Source: a virus
Virus record (IMG/VR): IMGVR_UViG_3300044613_000040
Location: 1-32,110 of that record
Length of the DNA stretch: 32,110 nucleotides
Reading direction: 5' to 3' (one strand)
Shown here: piece by piece, positions 21,257-30,459 of the stretch
Layout: each line of letters starts with the position of its first letter
Numbering within the stretch: position 1 is the stretch's first letter
Position numbers and translations under genes: made by a program
Notes under the pieces: generated by a model
Seen by the model: only the letters and a program-made list of their open reading frames with translations
What the model was told of the DNA's origin: nothing
Databases searched by the model: none

Positions 21257-22192
21257 ATGGCTACCCCCTTAACAAATACAGGAGGCACAGCGGCCTCGGC
21301 ATTGCCCGCTGCTGGTGGTACTTCAGAACAAACTCTGTCTAGTTACATAGGCCCGTATGTAACAAACATGCTTGGCCAAGCTCAAGCTATTGCCAACTCA
21401 CCTTATCAAACCTATCAAGGCCCAATGACGGCTGGTGAGTCTGGCCTGCAAAGCAACGTGTTTAAAGGTTTGGGTAATCTCGCGTTTCCTACTCAATTAG
21501 GTCAAAGCTTTAGTTCTACTAGCGCATATCAACCGCCAACTATGGGTACTAATGCTTATACCCCCGGCGCTATTGGTACAGGTACAGGTGCGGGTGCAGG
21601 TATTGCTGGATTAAACACTGGAACTACTGGCGCAACAGGTGCTGGTACTCCGGGTATTGCTTCTCAGTACATGAACCCGTACTTGCAGTCCGTGCTTAAC
21701 CCACAGTTGGAAGAACTACGCAGGCAGTCACAGATTAATATGCAGCCCGGCTTAGCTAAGATGACTCAAGCTGGTGGTTATGGCGGCGGTCGTCAAGCCA
21801 TTATGGAATCTGAAGCTAACCGCAATTTGTTGCAAGAGCAGAACAAAGCAATCGGCCAAGGGTACGCAAGTGCGTACGACAAGGGTATGGGTCAATTTAA
21901 TACTGAGATGGGTCAAGCTAAAGATCTTACCAATATGATGGCCAATGCGGGTCAAGCACAACGTGGTATTGAGCAAGAAGGTATCACTGCCGACTACAAT
22001 GAGTTCTTAGCTCAGCGCGACTACCCAATGAAGCAAACACAATACTTGCAGTCTATGTTGCAAGGTCTGCCTATCTCTACTGTAACTAATAGCCCATTAG
22101 GTAAATCCGGTATGGGTCAGCTAGCCGAGATTACTGGTAGTTTGCCTAGCGTTGAGCAGACGCTTAAAGATCTTGGTTTGATTCCTAAATAA
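21257..22192 (+). CDS. Internal virion protein-like, Gly/Gln-rich helical protein
   Basis: 311 residues with AAGGA six bases before the start. Hallmarks: SQYMNPYLQSVLNPQLEELR, then AGGYGGGRQAIMESEANRN and LLQEQNKAIGQGYASAYDKG, followed by Gln-rich helices. The YMNPY-Q-V and GG-GGSRQAI patterns are common in phage proteins encoded next to ejection proteins. The first 130 residues are Gly/Thr-rich (IGTGTGAGAGIAGLNTGTTG). No membrane span. It is probably an internal or injected virion protein; the function is not established. Confidence 0.65.
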   Translation: MATPLTNTGGTAASALPAAGGTSEQTLSSYIGPYVTNMLGQAQAIANSPYQTYQGPMTAGESGLQSNVFKGLGNLAFPTQLGQSFSSTSAYQPPTMGTNAYTPGAIGTGTGAGAGIAGLNTGTTGATGAGTPGIASQYMNPYLQSVLNPQLEELRRQSQINMQPGLAKMTQAGGYGGGRQAIMESEANRNLLQEQNKAIGQGYASAYDKGMGQFNTEMGQAKDLTNMMANAGQAQRGIEQEGITADYNEFLAQRDYPMKQTQYLQSMLQGLPISTVTNSPLGKSGMGQLAEITGSLPSVEQTLKDLGLIPK

Positions 22193-22203
22193 AAGGTGGC
22201 AGC

Positions 22204-23892
22204 ATGAACTTAATGGAAGTACAAAGCAGGCTAAATAAGCTGCCCCCTTTACCCGAGTCAATCCAGTATTTGACGTCAGCGGCTCAAGGTGGTAACCCCC
22301 AAGTGCCTCCGTTTATGGCGCTTGCTCGTATTAGCGAAATCAATAAAGAGATACAGTCGACGCAACAAGCGCAACCCCCTGCTGAACCTTTAAACGAAAG
22401 CCTACCTAAGCAAGCCCTGCAAAGTATGGGTATTGGTGCATTGCAGCAAGGACAACAGCAACAAGGTATGCAGCAAATGGCTCAGCAAGCTGGAGCCGCG
22501 CAACGAGCAGTGCCTCCCGGTATTCCTCAACCAGTGCGTCAACAACAGCCTCAACCACAACAGCCAATGCCCCAACAAGCACCTCAAGGTGCGCAACCCG
22601 TTCGTATGGCGGCGGGTGGTGGTTTGATGGGTGTTCCTGTTGACCCGCGCATGTTTGAGTACGGCTCAGGCGGCATTGTTGCTTTCAGTGGTGCAGACGG
22701 CGATCAAGAAGTTGAAGAAGATGATGAAGATAGCGTGGAGTCAGGCACTCTTAGTAATGCCGCTGAGTATGACGCGGCAGCAGAACTTCGCCGACTCCAA
22801 CCTCAGTTTGAAGCGCGTATGAAAGCGGGTGCACGTCCTGTTCGTTCAACCGCAAAAATTGAAGAAGAATTAACTGCAAGAAAAGATTACGGCGTTGATG
22901 AAGGCCCAGTTGGTAAAGGCTATTTAGAAGGTCTCGCCTCATTAAAAGAAGCTAAATTAGCGGATCGCGCGCAACGACAAGCAAACCTCGATAAAAGCAA
23001 AGAATTTATAACGCCTAGAGCTCTGCTTGATTACAGCGATGCAACTCGTGGTCAAACAGGTATGGGTGGAATTGGTGCATTAGCTCGCAGCCGCATGAAC
23101 GCTACTGAAAAATTCATGGGCGAAGAAACTAACTTGCGCCAAGAAGGTATTAAAGTAGATGAGCTTCTTAACGAAGCGCAGTACAAAGTTCAAGCTTTGC
23201 GTCAAGCTCAGAAAAGTGGTGACATTAAAGCAGAACAAAAACTTGATTCTGATTTGGCTAAGATTGCTAAAGACTTGGACGTGGCTAAGAGCAACCTTGT
23301 TGGTAAAGCTCTTTCCGGTAACCTTGGTGTTATTAAGAGCCAAATTATGGCCGACGCTCAAGTTCAATCTGCAAAAGAAAGAGCCAAAAATAAAGGCGCT
23401 GGTGGTGCAAAGAAACCCACTGACTTGGGTACATCTTACGAGATTGAATTAGCTGCTTTGATTGCTGAAGGCGAACCTGACGACGCAAATACACGCAAGC
23501 GGGCTATGAATATAGCTCAAGATCGTTTAAGCAAATCAGCTAGTACAAATCGTGTAGAAGTTAGCAAAGTTGAAAAAGCCAATCAAGAATTCCTTGAAAG
23601 ATACTACACCCCAGAATATTCAGACCTGCGCAAGATGCGCAAAAAGAACCCAACTGAATATGCGGCGGGTATTGCTAAACTTAAAAACCAAATTAAAAAT
23701 GAGTTTGGAATAGCGCCAACTGTAATGTCTGGAGGTAATGCGCCAGCCCCTGCCGACTCTCCAGCCCCTGCTGCCGCTCCAGCCGTTTCAAGCACGCCGC
23801 CTGTAAGTAAGTTAAAAGAAGGTGTTGCAACAAAGTTTGGAAACGGGCAAACTTGGACTCTTAAGAACGGTCAACCAGTACAAGTGAAATAA
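22204..23892 (+). CDS. Gln/Pro-rich then coiled-coil virion protein
   Basis: 562 residues; AAGGTGG upstream favours ATG 22204. The N-terminus (VQSRLNKLPPLPESIQYLTS, NPQVPPFMALARISEINKE) is a phage family pattern. Residues about 58-140 are Gln/Pro-rich (QQGQQQQGMQQMAQQAG), then GGGLMGVPVD and GSGGIVAFSG, glycine-pair motifs also seen in upstream proteins. Residues about 195-430 are predicted helical and charged, followed by an Ala/Pro linker (APAPADSPAPAAAPAVSS) and a short beta end (GNGQTWTLKNGQPVQVK). It is likely part of the ejection set. It ends one base before the next start. Confidence 0.6.
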   Translation: MNLMEVQSRLNKLPPLPESIQYLTSAAQGGNPQVPPFMALARISEINKEIQSTQQAQPPAEPLNESLPKQALQSMGIGALQQGQQQQGMQQMAQQAGAAQRAVPPGIPQPVRQQQPQPQQPMPQQAPQGAQPVRMAAGGGLMGVPVDPRMFEYGSGGIVAFSGADGDQEVEEDDEDSVESGTLSNAAEYDAAAELRRLQPQFEARMKAGARPVRSTAKIEEELTARKDYGVDEGPVGKGYLEGLASLKEAKLADRAQRQANLDKSKEFITPRALLDYSDATRGQTGMGGIGALARSRMNATEKFMGEETNLRQEGIKVDELLNEAQYKVQALRQAQKSGDIKAEQKLDSDLAKIAKDLDVAKSNLVGKALSGNLGVIKSQIMADAQVQSAKERAKNKGAGGAKKPTDLGTSYEIELAALIAEGEPDDANTRKRAMNIAQDRLSKSASTNRVEVSKVEKANQEFLERYYTPEYSDLRKMRKKNPTEYAAGIAKLKNQIKNEFGIAPTVMSGGNAPAPADSPAPAAAPAVSSTPPVSKLKEGVATKFGNGQTWTLKNGQPVQVK

Positions 23893-23893
23893 T

Positions 23894-26800
23894 ATGGCAA
23901 AAGACGAATGGTCGGTTGTTTCCGAAACTCCAGTCGGTGCAGCCGATAGTTCTGGCTGGGAAGTTGCGTCTGAAACTCCTATTGCCGCTGCCCCTGCCGT
24001 TGCCCCTACGCAACAAATGACGCCCCAGCAGATGGAGCGTTTTGTAAAACCTGCGCAACCAGTACAGCAAACGCCAGCGGCTCAGCCTTTCTTGCCCCCA
24101 CCCGTGCCTAAAGCGGAGCCTGACAGAAGTTTTTCTCCTCTTGAAGAAGCTAAAAAAGGCGCAGTTGGCGCGGCTACTGTTGGCATCCCAAGCTCGGTTG
24201 AGCAGTTTAAATTAGCCGGTAGTGCTGAAGTTCTTGGTAACACCATCCAACGCTTAGAGTTGCTGGACAAGATTGATAAAGGGGAAATTAAATCTCCTAA
24301 CGAGTTACCTCGTGACCCACAAGCACGTATGTATTTTGCCTCTAACCCAGAGGTGCGTGGCCGACTGCGTCAAGCAATTAATAATGACCTAACCAAAGAT
24401 CAAACATTTGTAAACACCTCTCTTGGTTTACTTGAGCAATACAAGCGTGAAGGTAAGAAATACGAAGGCCGCCAAGAGAAAGTGCTAGAGAGCGAAAGCG
24501 CCGCAGACTTTGGTAATTGGCTGTCTAAAAACATTGGCTCGGGCGCTGTCTACGCTATACCTTCTATCATTGCCGCTATTACCGCAAAACAACCGGGTCT
24601 GCTAACTGTCGGCACGGGTATGGGTTATACCGAGGCGGTTAACAATCGTCTAGATGCACTGGCCAAGGAACTGCAAACCCTACCGCCTGAGCAAAGAGCC
24701 GCTCGTGTAGCTCAAAGGCTACAAGAAACTAACGATGTAAACACAGCCATTGCTGTAGCTTCTGGTGCACTAGATACAGTGCTTGGCCCTGCCGCTTCTA
24801 TTGCTAAGCAAGGCATTAAGAGCTCAATCCAAGGCATGGGCCGTAGGGGTGCGGCCAAAGAAGCTATTAAAGAACTGCCTAAACAAGCTGGGCAAGAGTT
24901 TGTAGCTGGTAGCGCTCAAGAAGCCGCGCAAATTGCGGGTAAAGTTAATGTTGGCGAGCGCGATAAGTTTGCCACAATGGAGACCGCCAAAGATGTTTTG
25001 GAATCTGGACTCGCCGAAGCCGCTGGTTCTCTTGGCCCAACCGCTGGTATGGGCGCACTGCGTGTAGCTGCAACACCAAAAGCTGAAGCACCTGTTACGG
25101 AAAAAGTTGAACCTACTTTAGACCCATGGACGGTAGAAGAAGAAACCCCCCTAGCTCCTGTTAATAAGCGCCAAGCACTCAAAGATGCTTTAGCTAAACG
25201 CATGAAGCCTGCGGTAGAAGAACAACCTGCGGCAGAGGTACAACCTGCGCCCCCTACGGTGGTATCGGAAGCTGCTCCTACTGAAGTAACTCCAGAAGTA
25301 CAACCTGCGCCCTCCCCAGAGCTTGAAGCACTTGTAGCAAAATACAAGAAGCGGGGCTACATGCCCGAAGACGCCGCTACACTAGCGCGTAACGAGATTG
25401 AGGAAGCAAATGCGCCTATTGAAGAGGGAGCAAAAGATGTTACAGAACCTATCAGTAAAGCAGGTGGAGAGAGCCCTGCGCTACCTGCACAATCAGCCGA
25501 CAACGTTCCCGCCACCACAGGAGTTGGAGAAGCTAAACGAGATGGAGTGGTTCCTGTTAGAGCGGATGTTGCAAAGCCTGTTGAAAGAGAAAGAGCTAAG
25601 CCCGTTGCAGTAACAGACGCAGATATAACGGACACTGTAAAGTATTATGAAAAACGAAATGAATTTCTTAAACAGCTTGATGAAGCAAGCGAAGAAAGCT
25701 CGGCTCTATTAGACAAACTAATTGATTTAGATAGTGTTCGCGCAGCAGACGTTTTAGACGACAATGGCAAACCGTTAGTTCTTGATGAAAACGGTAACTA
25801 TGATTCAGACAAAAAATACGAAGCTGTAAAAACTTTAGAAGCCAAGCGTAATGAGGCTTCAGCTAAATTTGATGCTGCTATTCAACAACTTGATGAACTT
25901 GATGCCGCTAGAGAAGTAGCAAAGAAAACCCTTGTAGAAACTAAAGGAGCCGACGTTGGCACTAAGACCCCTAAAACCGTCCAAACAAAAGAAGAAGGAC
26001 AAAAAGCACCAGCAGCCGGAGCAGTAACCGGCAAGCAACGTGGTCGGCCAAAGGCTGACATTACTGAAGAGAAGCGTGCGGAGAAAGAAAAAGCTCGTAC
26101 CGAAGGCCGTGCTGAGTACATGAAGGGCGAGCGTGCTCTACCTAAACTTCAGACCCAACTGGAAGAAGCCGCTACCCCTGTTGACGAGACTAAGTTTGCC
26201 GACGACTTAGATTTAACAGTTGCCCAAGACGAGAAGCGTGCGCTTAAGCGAGACACCATCAATGCAATGATGGACTTGGAAACTAAGCACCGTGGTACTG
26301 CTCTGGGTAAACGGGTCAAAGCCGCACTTGCTGATCGCACAAAGATTTCTCAAAGAGACTATGACGATGTGCAGGCTGGGCGCAAGTACAAATCTCAAGA
26401 GCGCGTAAACAAAAGCTCTGCAAGTAACGAAGAAGTCGAAGCCGCAGACGAAGGGTTTAAGAAAGCTAAGAACGCCGCGCAAGCTGTGGGTCAAGTCATT
26501 AAGACGGGAACTGGCATGCAAAAGTTCTTGGCCAAGCGCCTTCGTGGACTGGTCAATGGTGTTAAGTTTGTTGTAGTTGAAGAGACCGACCCCCTACCAG
26601 AACAACTGTCCCGCCATCAAGAGGCTTGGGGCAATGACAACTCCCGTGCTCGTGGTGTGTATTTTGAGAACACAGCTACCGGTGAAAAGATTATCTACGT
26701 GCGCGGTTCTAGCGCGGGTGACTTCCAAGGTATCAATAACACCACAGTACTGCATGAGTTACTGCATGCTGCAACGCAACAAAAACTTGAGCTAGCTCTT

Positions 26801-29800
26801 CTTGCGGTTCAACGTGGGTTCTCAGGTGACGCTAAGTTAACTCGTGCGTACAACAAACTCCTTGACGTGATGAACAACGCAAAGGATGAGTACAACCGAC
26901 TGTCTAACTTGGGCGAACTGCCCACGGATATTTACTATCTGAAGACTGTGTCTGGTGTGTTTAGCAACCCGCACGAGTTTGTTTCTTACGGCATGACCGA
27001 CCCCTATTTTCAAAAGTTCCTGATGGGCGCTTATGGCTTTGAGGAAGACACAGGTCTGTTCAACCAATTTGTAGACGCAATCCGTGAACTGCTTGGCATG
27101 GGGCTTGACTCCATCAATGCTCTGTCTGACTTAATTCTTGTTACGGATGAAATCTTGACGGCTAAGCTGACGCCGACAATGAAGATGATTGTTAAGGCTG
27201 ACAAAGCCAACGCAGTCCGTGAAGGTCGTGGCGAGAAAGTTTCTGCGTCTAAAGCTAAAGCTAAGGCCAACGCCAACGCTAAAAAGATTACCGCTGCTGA
27301 GAAAAAAATCCTGCGCAGCAAAGAAGCGCAAGATGTAGTCGACGGCATTGACACAATGGTTAAGCTACGCGACCCGCAGATTTTCTTGGACACTCTTGCG
27401 TCTATGTGGTACGGGCTAAACGTAACAAAACTAAAAGCGTTGATGCCTTCTATTCAAACCAACATATTGGCTGAGTGGGGCACTAATCTTGGCATTAAAC
27501 ACATGGACAAAACATGGCGTGCAATGGAAGATATGAGTGCTATGCGCATGAAGATGCTTGGTGGTGCTTCAGATGTAGTAAACAAATGGCTTAATGTACA
27601 ACCCGGTTTGTACGGCAAACTTATTAAAGGCAAGAAGAATGAACTTGCTGAATTATCTGCTGTGATGCACTACGCCACGGACAAGAGCATTGACCCTGCT
27701 ACAAACAAGAAAGACGCTACACTTAACAAGATGTGGGATGGCCTGAGCGATACAGCCAAAGAAATCTACGTTGATGTGCGCGACTACTATAAATCTAACT
27801 TTGACTTGTACCGCTTGTTGCTCAATGCCCGCATAGATGCAATGAAGATCCCCGGTGATGCCGCTGACCCTGATACACCCAAGGGCAAGCTAATGGCTGA
27901 GATTAAGAAGATGTACGAGACGGCTAAGGGTCTATCTCCATACTTCCCATTGATGCGTTACGGTGACTACTGGTTGCGTGTTGGCTCTGGCAAAAAGAAA
28001 GAGTTCTACATGTTTGAGAGCGTAGCCGACCGTGAATTGTTTATGCGTCAGCGTGTTCGTGACTTACAAAAAGAAGGTGACACCCGCAGTCTGTCTGAGA
28101 TGAAGGCCGATGAGGATATTGAAACCGGCAACGACTTAAAAGGTTTGCGCGATAAAAGTACGACTAACGACACTGCGCCTTTACTAAAACAAATCTTTGA
28201 GTTGATTGGTGACGGCATGAGTGAAGTCGATGCCGAGGCGCTTAAGGATCAAATCTATCAGTTGTACTTGACTACGATGCCGGAGCAGAGTTTCCGTCGT
28301 CAGTTTATCCATCGTAAAGGCACTGCTGGTTTCTCGGGTGACGCACTGCGCAACTTTATTACGTCTTCCACCAATATGGCCAACCAACTTTCGCGGTTAA
28401 AGTACGGCCCAGTAATGCTTCGTGAAGTTGATGCTGCCAAAGAAAGTCTCAAGGGCAACCCTGATAAAGATAAATTGGAGATGCTGGTCAACGAGTTAGG
28501 TGAGCGTGTTCAGTTGGATGTTTACCCACCTGCGGTAGATTCTTTTGCGCAAGGTGCGGCTAACGTTGCTAACAAAACAGCGTTCCTGTACTTTATGACT
28601 TCTGTGAAGACTGCTGTTGTTCAGTTTTCTTCGTTGCCTATTTTTGGCGCACCTGTCCTTATGTCTCGCCACAGTCCCGCCGGTGTAGTTGCTGAGATGG
28701 GCAAAATGATGTTGGTCTTCAACGACGTCGGCGTTATTGATAAAGATGGAAAACTCAGTCAAGTGTCCTTGGCAAACTCCCGTCGCGTTAAGATGAATGA
28801 GGAAGAGCAACGGGCTATTGAAGCAATGACAGACCGTGGTGTCAGTGAGATCACGATGGCCTATGATTTGATGGATCGCCGCAAGACTCCGTCAACTAAA
28901 TACTCTGGTGCGTGGAAGACTGCAACTAACATGATGGGTGGCTTGTTCCACCACGTTGAGCGTTTGAACCGTGAAGTCATGTTTATGACCTCGTTCCGTT
29001 TGAGCCGTAAGCCCGGGCCAAATCAACTATCTTTTGATGACGCGGTCGAACAAGCGGTTAAGGATACTTACGATGCTCTTGGTAACTTCTCTGAGCAAAA
29101 CCGTCCACGCATGATGCGCGGCCCAGCCGGTCGTACGCTATTGCAATTTAAGACTTTCCCTCTTTTCGTAACTACATACCTAACCCGTAATGGCTATCGT
29201 GCTATGGCTGGTATGGATGCGGCGGCTAAGAAAGAAGCGGCTACTCAATTGTTTGGCACTTTGTTTATGTCTGGCTTGTTAGCTGGCTACGTTGGTGTCC
29301 CGGGTATCAGTGCGGCTATGGGTGCTATCCAAGGCATTATCAATTCAATGCGCGATGAAGATGATGAAGACCCGTTAGAAGAGCGCGACCTTGAGTTCTG
29401 GTTCCGCAGTGTGTTTATTCCTGAGTTCTTTGGTGAAGCTCAGATTGGTGGAAACAAAATCAGTGACATCATTGACTCCGGTTTGATTGACACTATCTCG
29501 GGCTACAACATGTCTAATAGCTTGTCGATGAATAACATGTGGTTCCCAGACTTAAAAGAGCAACGCACTCTTGAAGACACAGTGCGGGAATACGCATTGT
29601 CGTTGGCAGGGCCGTTTGCTAGTTTGACATTAAATCAAATACCTTCAGCTATCCGGCTACTGCAAGAGGGTAAAACCATGCAAGGCTTGGAAAGACTTCT
29701 CCCCGCCGCTTTGCGTCAGCCGTTGACTGCGGTTCGGTATAGCGAAGAAGGTGCTACAACAAGTACAGGCGCGGTTATTAGAGAGCCTGAAGAGTTTACA

Positions 29801-30178
29801 AAGGCGCAACTACTTGCTCAAGCAGCCGGTGCACGGACTACAGGTTTGGCCTCTGCGCAAGAAGCTAACTTCAAAGCCAACGCACTTAAAGCTAAAGTGA
29901 TAATTGAAAAAGGCAAGCTCGTTAATCGTGTTGACCTAGAAGCTACACGAGGCGATGACGAAGCCTTTGATGACGCACTGGAAAAACTAATCGCGTTTGG
30001 TGCGCGTAACCCACAAGCTAGGATTGATGGTGCAGATTTGAGCAAGTTAGTTCAAGCGCGTATATCTAAGCGTGCTAAGGCCGATCGTGGGTTTGATGTG
30101 GACAAGAAGTTCTACCCATACTTGGAACAGTTGCTTGAATCCTCTCGTGAGAAGCTCGAAAGAGAAGCGGCGAAATAA
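23894..30178 (+). CDS. Giant polyvalent-type internal virion protein with HExxH motif (2094 aa)
   Basis: Regions: two SETP-x-GAADSSGWEV-like units at the N-terminus; a hydrophobic patch (215-250); disordered Ala/Pro/Glu linkers (about 400-700); an AT-hook-like RGRPK at 716-720; a zincin-like domain (about 890-1030) with a beta strand (GEKIIYVRG) and HELLH at 954-958, E1028 in NPHEFVSYG being a candidate third ligand. Helical regions follow, and a C-terminal third with hydrophobic segments (about 1564-1592, 1786-1820). Long multi-domain chains with metallopeptidase modules are known as polyvalent proteins of phages and conjugative elements, injected with DNA. The HExxH domain may cut host proteins or mature virion proteins. 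The domain assignment is by motif only. Confidence 0.65.
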   Translation: MAKDEWSVVSETPVGAADSSGWEVASETPIAAAPAVAPTQQMTPQQMERFVKPAQPVQQTPAAQPFLPPPVPKAEPDRSFSPLEEAKKGAVGAATVGIPSSVEQFKLAGSAEVLGNTIQRLELLDKIDKGEIKSPNELPRDPQARMYFASNPEVRGRLRQAINNDLTKDQTFVNTSLGLLEQYKREGKKYEGRQEKVLESESAADFGNWLSKNIGSGAVYAIPSIIAAITAKQPGLLTVGTGMGYTEAVNNRLDALAKELQTLPPEQRAARVAQRLQETNDVNTAIAVASGALDTVLGPAASIAKQGIKSSIQGMGRRGAAKEAIKELPKQAGQEFVAGSAQEAAQIAGKVNVGERDKFATMETAKDVLESGLAEAAGSLGPTAGMGALRVAATPKAEAPVTEKVEPTLDPWTVEEETPLAPVNKRQALKDALAKRMKPAVEEQPAAEVQPAPPTVVSEAAPTEVTPEVQPAPSPELEALVAKYKKRGYMPEDAATLARNEIEEANAPIEEGAKDVTEPISKAGGESPALPAQSADNVPATTGVGEAKRDGVVPVRADVAKPVERERAKPVAVTDADITDTVKYYEKRNEFLKQLDEASEESSALLDKLIDLDSVRAADVLDDNGKPLVLDENGNYDSDKKYEAVKTLEAKRNEASAKFDAAIQQLDELDAAREVAKKTLVETKGADVGTKTPKTVQTKEEGQKAPAAGAVTGKQRGRPKADITEEKRAEKEKARTEGRAEYMKGERALPKLQTQLEEAATPVDETKFADDLDLTVAQDEKRALKRDTINAMMDLETKHRGTALGKRVKAALADRTKISQRDYDDVQAGRKYKSQERVNKSSASNEEVEAADEGFKKAKNAAQAVGQVIKTGTGMQKFLAKRLRGLVNGVKFVVVEETDPLPEQLSRHQEAWGNDNSRARGVYFENTATGEKIIYVRGSSAGDFQGINNTTVLHELLHAATQQKLELALLAVQRGFSGDAKLTRAYNKLLDVMNNAKDEYNRLSNLGELPTDIYYLKTVSGVFSNPHEFVSYGMTDPYFQKFLMGAYGFEEDTGLFNQFVDAIRELLGMGLDSINALSDLILVTDEILTAKLTPTMKMIVKADKANAVREGRGEKVSASKAKAKANANAKKITAAEKKILRSKEAQDVVDGIDTMVKLRDPQIFLDTLASMWYGLNVTKLKALMPSIQTNILAEWGTNLGIKHMDKTWRAMEDMSAMRMKMLGGASDVVNKWLNVQPGLYGKLIKGKKNELAELSAVMHYATDKSIDPATNKKDATLNKMWDGLSDTAKEIYVDVRDYYKSNFDLYRLLLNARIDAMKIPGDAADPDTPKGKLMAEIKKMYETAKGLSPYFPLMRYGDYWLRVGSGKKKEFYMFESVADRELFMRQRVRDLQKEGDTRSLSEMKADEDIETGNDLKGLRDKSTTNDTAPLLKQIFELIGDGMSEVDAEALKDQIYQLYLTTMPEQSFRRQFIHRKGTAGFSGDALRNFITSSTNMANQLSRLKYGPVMLREVDAAKESLKGNPDKDKLEMLVNELGERVQLDVYPPAVDSFAQGAANVANKTAFLYFMTSVKTAVVQFSSLPIFGAPVLMSRHSPAGVVAEMGKMMLVFNDVGVIDKDGKLSQVSLANSRRVKMNEEEQRAIEAMTDRGVSEITMAYDLMDRRKTPSTKYSGAWKTATNMMGGLFHHVERLNREVMFMTSFRLSRKPGPNQLSFDDAVEQAVKDTYDALGNFSEQNRPRMMRGPAGRTLLQFKTFPLFVTTYLTRNGYRAMAGMDAAAKKEAATQLFGTLFMSGLLAGYVGVPGISAAMGAIQGIINSMRDEDDEDPLEERDLEFWFRSVFIPEFFGEAQIGGNKISDIIDSGLIDTISGYNMSNSLSMNNMWFPDLKEQRTLEDTVREYALSLAGPFASLTLNQIPSAIRLLQEGKTMQGLERLLPAALRQPLTAVRYSEEGATTSTGAVIREPEEFTKAQLLAQAAGARTTGLASAQEANFKANALKAKVIIEKGKLVNRVDLEATRGDDEAFDDALEKLIAFGARNPQARIDGADLSKLVQARISKRAKADRGFDVDKKFYPYLEQLLESSREKLEREAAK

Positions 30179-30205
30179 AAAAACCCCCGGGGATTAGCCG
30201 GGGGT
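30177..30205 (-). terminator. Rho-independent terminator for the leftward genes
   Basis: On the - strand an 8-bp perfect stem (ACCCCCGG / CCGGGGGT) with a 7-base loop is followed by a run of T from the A-run at 30177-30183. It lies downstream of the leftward helicase and 64-residue genes. The T-tract overlaps the TAA (30176-30178) of the rightward giant gene. On the + strand the hairpin is followed by AAAAGG, so it is unlikely to terminate rightward transcripts. The rest of the short gap (30206-30264) shows only a weak 5-bp hairpin (GTCGG/CCGAC). Confidence 0.85.
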
Positions 30206-30264
30206 AAAAGGAGGGCAACCAAAATAAACCGTCGGCAACTGCTTCCCGACAACTTAAGTTTAGC

Positions 30265-30459
30265 CTAAAGCCTCCACACTCGCAAACCTTTTATGCCGTC
30301 TTCTATGACTACTTTCGTAAGTAGATCCATCTTTAGTCGGCGGGCCACTCGGTCAAGTTCCGCTTTAGCTTTCGCTGTATCAATGCAGGGTACAAAAAAT
30401 GAGTACCCCTTGCGGAACTTAGCCCAGTTGACCTCATAGTGAACTGTCTCGATTTTCAT
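30265..30459 (-). CDS. Small conserved-looking protein, unknown function
   Basis: 64 residues from ATG at 30457-30459, overlapping the end of the helicase gene by 26 bases. Sequence features: ETVHYEVNWAKFRKGYSFFV, PCIDTAKAKAELDRVARRLK, then LTKVVIEDGIKGLRVWRL. The alternation suggests a beta-alpha-beta fold, basic overall, with one Cys. I recall similar short proteins beside phage replication genes but cannot name a family. It is probably co-transcribed with the helicase and ends 60 bases before the terminator. Confidence 0.65.
   Translation of the reverse strand: MKIETVHYEVNWAKFRKGYSFFVPCIDTAKAKAELDRVARRLKMDLLTKVVIEDGIKGLRVWRL

Noticed and set aside
30183-30210. + strand rho-independent terminator
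   Set aside because: The hairpin is perfect, but on the + strand it is followed by AAAAGG rather than a T-run.
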